Below, one piece after another: positions 60,900 to 64,000 of a DNA stretch of 64,000 nt. The stretch lies in NCBI GenBank assembly GCA_002452745.1, contig DKFC01000057.1, positions 1-64,000 on the forward strand, in the 5' to 3' direction. The notes beneath the pieces are model-generated. The model saw only the letters and a list, made by a program, of their open reading frames with translations, had not been told where the DNA came from and made no database searches. Within the stretch, counting starts at the first letter, position 1; the number at the start of each line of letters is the position of its first letter. The DNA comes from Firmicutes bacterium UBA6806 (GTDB lineage Bacteria > Bacillota > Clostridia > Peptostreptococcales > Acidaminobacteraceae). Both the position numbers and the translations under genes were made by a program.

Positions 60900-61571
60900 C
60901 TATGTGATTTGCCAATCAATAGGTTCTTTTCCACAGCTTATGAGAAAGTTGTTTGCGGTGGAAAAATGCCCACAGCCGAGGAATCCCCTATGGGCTGAAA
61001 GTGGACTGGGATGCGTGGATTTTAAAATTAGATGATGCTTTCCAGTGATGAGTTTTCCCTTGGTCTGAGCGGGATTTCCCCATAGCATGAAGATAATGGG
61101 TTCATCTCGTTGATTTAAGAGCTCTATAATCTTATCTGTAAACTGTTCCCAGCCCATATTGCGATGTGAGTTGGCACTTGCAGCTCGCACTGTGAGGACA
61201 GTGTTCAACATGAGAACACCCTGTTTTGCCCATGACACCAAGTAACCGTGATTTGGAATGCTGCATTTCAGATCTCTGGCGAGTTCTTTATAGATATTGA
61301 CCAGAGAAGGCGGTGTTTTTACGCCTTTCATAACCGAAAAACAAAGACCATGTGCCTGATGTGGCCCGTGATAAGGATCTTGTCCGAGAATAACGACCTT
61401 TACGTCCTTGTAGGCTGTATAGTGAAGTGCGTTGAAAAGATCGTTCATAGGCGGGTAAACGGTCTGAGTTTTGTACTCGTGAATGAGAAACTTGCGCAAA
61501 TTCTGATAATATTCTTTTTCGAATTCTGGTTCAAGCAGCTCCTGCCAGTCATTTTCAAATATATTTTTCAT
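60900..61571 (-). CDS. ung: Uracil-DNA glycosylase, family 1
   Basis: 223 residues. It removes uracil from DNA. The catalytic Asp lies in VVILGQDPYHGPHQAHGLCFSV (split at about residues 61-82), the uracil-binding segment is FMLWGNPAQTKG and the DNA-intercalating HPSPLSAHRGFLGCGHF loop carries the conserved His and Leu. The ATG at 61571 follows AAAGGATGG and agrees with the family start; the longer frame to 61631 has an atypical, charged N-terminal extension. It stands alone. Confidence 0.95.
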   Translation of the reverse strand: MKNIFENDWQELLEPEFEKEYYQNLRKFLIHEYKTQTVYPPMNDLFNALHYTAYKDVKVVILGQDPYHGPHQAHGLCFSVMKGVKTPPSLVNIYKELARDLKCSIPNHGYLVSWAKQGVLMLNTVLTVRAASANSHRNMGWEQFTDKIIELLNQRDEPIIFMLWGNPAQTKGKLITGKHHLILKSTHPSPLSAHRGFLGCGHFSTANNFLISCGKEPIDWQIT

Positions 61572-61681
61572 CGTACCATCCTTTAACCTTTTGCGAAAGT
61601 GTTCTTCGGGATTACAGTCGATTGAATCCACAAAGCCACGCCTATTATATCATATTATAGAAGAAAAGTTAAAAACACGGA

Positions 61682-62284
61682 CTAAAGTGATTTGAAATCT
61701 CTAAGGGCGGACAGGGGATCAGGTGTATCCAACAGACTGCCCGAAACAGCAAATCCATCCACGTGGTTGTAGATATCAGCAGTTATATTGTGAGGCGTGA
61801 GGCCACCGATGCCATAGATCGGAATTGAAACAGACTCTCTAATCTCTCTGAGCGTATCCGTTGTAATTCTCTTGGCCTCTCCCTTAGTACCGGATGTGTA
61901 AAATGCCCCAACGCCCAGATATTGAGCGCCAGCTTGTTCGCAATAAACTGCCCTTGAGACGGTTTTTGCAGTGGCACCGAGGATGCGGGAGGGTGGAAGT
62001 ACTTTGCTGACATAGTGAACTGGCAGGTCGTTTTCACCTAAGTGCAGGCCGTCCGCCTGTGTGAGCGATAGAACATCCAGACGGTCGTTGATAATCAGAG
62101 GTGTCTCAAAGAGTTTGCAGAGGATGGAGAGCTGGTGTATTTCCTCCAGTGCAATCTCCCAGTTGGGTGATTTATTTCGATACTGAATTAAATCAAGCCC
62201 AAGTGGTAGCAGTTTTTTTATCTTTTTATATTGGACATCAAATGGCAGATGGTTGGTGATTAAGTAGATTTTTTTAGAACTCAT
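61682..62284 (-). CDS. thiE: Thiamine-phosphate synthase
   Basis: 200 residues, TIM barrel. It joins HMP-pyrophosphate and thiazole phosphate to thiamine phosphate. Seen motifs: LIQYRNKSP (canonical LRQKN region), LIINDRLDV with the Mg-binding Asp, GLHLGENDLPV and the phosphate loops FYTSGTKGEA and YGIGGLTPHNI. Some residues are less conserved than in model ThiE proteins, so a TenI-like relative is a lesser possibility; the operon supports ThiE. It is the last gene of the thiamine operon and overlaps thiM by 4 nt (ATGA). Confidence 0.87.
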   Translation of the reverse strand: MSSKKIYLITNHLPFDVQYKKIKKLLPLGLDLIQYRNKSPNWEIALEEIHQLSILCKLFETPLIINDRLDVLSLTQADGLHLGENDLPVHYVSKVLPPSRILGATAKTVSRAVYCEQAGAQYLGVGAFYTSGTKGEAKRITTDTLREIRESVSIPIYGIGGLTPHNITADIYNHVDGFAVSGSLLDTPDPLSALRDFKSL

Positions 62285-63033
62285 ATGTGAACCTCGATTT
62301 CTGAAAGCAAGTCGGATTTAAATTGACCAATCCTTCTATTGGATGTGAATTCAGCACGTTCAGAAGCGCATTTGTAAAAACTGGTCACTTTTTGAAGGGC
62401 TCTTATGACGTCTGAGACGTTAAATGATGGAGCGAGCAATGTGAGCTCAGCACCAATAAGCCCTGAAAGAACACACCCCGTTCCGGAGAGTTTCTTGAGG
62501 AGCGTTGAGCCACCGCAAATTGAAATTGACTCAGAACCTGCGAAAAGATAATCCACCACTCCAGTTGCTAAAAAAGCGGTGTGAGGGTATGACGAGGCAA
62601 GCCTGTGAAAATCCTTTTCTGCCTCGCTGGGGAGGATATCAGTGTCAGATTCAAAAGTGTTTTTAGAACCTCCAGTTTGGAGCGAAAGCACTTCATCGCA
62701 ATTGCCCTTGATCACAGCAAAATCAAAAGATTGCATGAGCCCCAGTGCAAACAGATGACGGTAAGGACTGAAATGGATGCCGACCATATCTGCAACAATG
62801 GGAATTTTATACTCATTTGCCAACTGACAGGCGCTTTTTATGAGTGCTTTTCTGTTTTCATCCAGCATCCCAAGATTGATGACAAGGGCCTTCACATTTG
62901 GATAAAAAGCGGCGTATTCTTCAGGCGTCTCAGACATGATAGGCGAAGCGCCGTAGATGGTAACCGCATCGGCTACAAATTGCTTGGTGACGTGATTTGT
63001 GATTAAATGTACAATTTTATGCTTTGAGCTCAT
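62281..63033 (-). CDS. thiM: Hydroxyethylthiazole kinase
   Basis: 250 residues. It phosphorylates the thiazole moiety of thiamine for salvage. Ribokinase-like fold with KIVHLITNHVTKQFVAD near the N-terminus, GASPIMSETPEE, and the catalytic region LLKKLSGTGCVLSGLIGA with the conserved Gly-Thr-Gly-Cys. The ATG at 63033 is preceded by AGGAG; the longer frame to 63129 would overlap thiD by over 100 bases and includes non-homologous sequence. The start overlaps the thiD end by 17 nt. Confidence 0.93.
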   Translation of the reverse strand: MSSKHKIVHLITNHVTKQFVADAVTIYGASPIMSETPEEYAAFYPNVKALVINLGMLDENRKALIKSACQLANEYKIPIVADMVGIHFSPYRHLFALGLMQSFDFAVIKGNCDEVLSLQTGGSKNTFESDTDILPSEAEKDFHRLASSYPHTAFLATGVVDYLFAGSESISICGGSTLLKKLSGTGCVLSGLIGAELTLLAPSFNVSDVIRALQKVTSFYKCASERAEFTSNRRIGQFKSDLLSEIEVHI

Positions 63034-63871
63034 AGGGTTTCTCCTGTGACTTAATAGAATCAAGTGACGGTGGCCGTTTGCAGATAGCACCATATTGAGG
63101 TTCGAATAAATGTGGATTGACGAGGCCATCTCTCAGGTAGGCTTTGGCCTTCGCAATTGCAGTGTCCAGTGATTCACCTCTGATGAGAAACGATGCAATT
63201 GCAGTGGATAAAGTGCAGCCAGTCCCATGTGAAAACGCAACTTTTAGCAGAGAACCACGAAAGGGAATCAGAGTATTAGTCCCCTTTAGCAACAGATAAT
63301 CACACGCAGTATCTTCAAAGTGCCCCCCTTTTATCAGCAGATGACAAGAAGCGGTATCTGGTGGAATAAAATCACGGGAAAAAACATCTGCAAGTGCAGG
63401 AATGCGCTTCTTAGTCTGAGCGTGAAAAATATGCACATATTCATTTAAATTAGGCGTCATCAATTCAAGGAGTGGCATGAGCTTTTCCCTTAGCAAGAGA
63501 ATCATGCTATCATCGCTTAGGGTAAAGGCATTAGACGCCTTGAGGACTGGATCAAGTATCACTGGCCCAATCTTATCTCTATATTTAGACAGACAATCCG
63601 AAACAGCTGACAGGATGTTGGCGTTGCCCAGCATTCCGATTTTAACTGCGTCAAACTGAAATCTGCTGAGAAGCCCTTCCAGCTGTGCCATCACCAGTTC
63701 AGGCTCTAAATCGTGCCTTTGATGGACGCCCATGTCATTTTGAACGGTTATGGAAGTGACCACTGTCATGGGATACACGTCAAGGCTATAGGCGGTGAGG
63801 CAATCAGATTGAATGCCGGCACCCGATGTTGGATCGGAGCCGGCTATGATTAAGAGTTTCGGTGTCTTCAT
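63017..63871 (-). CDS. thiD: Hydroxymethylpyrimidine (phosphate) kinase
   Basis: 284 residues. It phosphorylates HMP and HMP-phosphate. Ribokinase-like hallmarks are LLIIAGSDPTSGAGIQSDCLT, VKIGMLGN, VILDPVLKA and the late FSHGTGCTLSTAIASFL anion hole with its catalytic residue. Together with ThiM and ThiE it forms a salvage route, with no de novo thiC or thiG seen. The ATG overlaps the stop of the upstream thiW gene (ATGA), showing tight operon structure. Confidence 0.94.
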   Translation of the reverse strand: MKTPKLLIIAGSDPTSGAGIQSDCLTAYSLDVYPMTVVTSITVQNDMGVHQRHDLEPELVMAQLEGLLSRFQFDAVKIGMLGNANILSAVSDCLSKYRDKIGPVILDPVLKASNAFTLSDDSMILLLREKLMPLLELMTPNLNEYVHIFHAQTKKRIPALADVFSRDFIPPDTASCHLLIKGGHFEDTACDYLLLKGTNTLIPFRGSLLKVAFSHGTGCTLSTAIASFLIRGESLDTAIAKAKAYLRDGLVNPHLFEPQYGAICKRPPSLDSIKSQEKPYELKA

Positions 63872-64000
63872 TTGAAGCCCTCAGTATGTGCTTTCAGAAG
63901 TGGCGTGTACGATAGTGCTTTCAGTACAGCAAAAGCGATGCAGCTGCCAGCCAGTGTGCTGAGCATAAAAGGTGTCACGAAGAAGAATGCGCCTTTGTCA
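63868..64000 (-). CDS. thiW: C-terminal end of ThiW-like thiamine-precursor transporter, partial
   Basis: On the minus strand an open frame enters from the window edge and ends at TGA 63868-63870. The 43 visible residues include a hydrophobic helix (FFFVTPFMLSTLAGSCIAFAVL) followed by a charged tail, as at the end of ThiW, the substrate-binding subunit of an ECF transporter for the thiazole precursor. The ATGA overlap with thiD and the salvage genes downstream support this. Identity is inferred mainly from context. Confidence 0.6.
   Translation of the reverse strand, partial: DKGAFFFVTPFMLSTLAGSCIAFAVLKALSYTPLLKAHTEGFK

Noticed and set aside
62281..63129. Long form of thiM starting at 63129
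   Set aside because: The first 32 residues do not resemble ThiM and overlap thiD; ATG 63033 has a proper AGGAG site.
1..64000. tRNA, rRNA, insertion sequences, prophage or toxin-antitoxin genes
   Set aside because: No transposase, integrase, phage structural gene, tRNA cloverleaf or rRNA segment was recognised anywhere in the window.

Overview
The window looks like one contig from a low-to-moderate GC anaerobic Firmicute, most likely a member of the Clostridia (Fusibacter- or Acidaminobacter-like; genus is inference). The evidence is the FabK-type fatty-acid cluster, a cysteine T-box, strong AGGAGG ribosome-binding sites, SLH-anchored surface protein, several sigma-54 activators, PTS genes and B. 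subtilis Ydj-like membrane proteins. No rRNA, tRNA, insertion sequence, prophage or CRISPR array was seen. Nearly all of the sequence is coding.

Layout. 1-947: 3' part of a lipoprotein gene. 1063-5835 (minus): fatty-acid operon acpP-fabK-fabD-fabG-fabF-fabZ behind a promoter overlapped by a FabT-like operator. 6308-9742: pyruvate carboxylase. 9944-13972: large secreted FN3/SLH surface protein. 14264-21580: a DctB/DctD-like pair (amino-acid-type sensor kinase and sigma-54 response regulator) followed by a consensus sigma-54 promoter and a TRAP-TAXI transporter with its DUF1850 partner. 21652-22251 (minus): sugar O-acetyltransferase. 22528-26699: SPFH/zinc-ribbon pair and a LiaRS/NarL-type two-component system. 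27006-36960: an unusual cluster of L-cysteine desulfidase-family protein, a Liv-type ABC importer (livF carries an internal amber codon), DhaK, DhaL, an L-2-aminothiazoline-4-carboxylate (ATC) hydrolase-family protein and a degenerate sigma-54-type activator resembling DhaR. 37122-41476: lipoprotein plus ABC-2 exporter. 41625-42023: YjbQ family protein. 42118-53811: LevR-type PRD activator, an array of TACACACT boxes, a sigma-54 promoter and a complete chitobiose/GlcNAc PTS locus (HPr, BadF-type kinase, EIIB, EIIC, EIIA, GH4 enzyme, NagA, NagB, second HPr, EI). 53991-57911: MFS transporter, LysR regulator (minus), hybrid histidine kinase. 57928-59938: cysteine T-box, cysK and cysE. 60052-60825: iron-sulfur protein behind a palindromic operator. 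60900-64000 (minus): ung and the thiamine salvage operon thiW(partial)-thiD-thiM-thiE.

How the parts work together. Two separate sigma-54 circuits can be read end to end from the DNA: activator gene, candidate upstream binding sites, -24/-12 promoter and target operon. Sulfur amino acids form a second theme: cysteine synthesis is under a T-box, while a cysteine-degrading enzyme lies beside an importer and an ATC-hydrolase homologue. The most interesting unexplained system is 27006-36960, where an amino-acid-type importer, both core subunits of a PTS-type dihydroxyacetone kinase (without DhaM), a thiazoline hydrolase homologue and a DhaR-like regulator sit in one run of genes.
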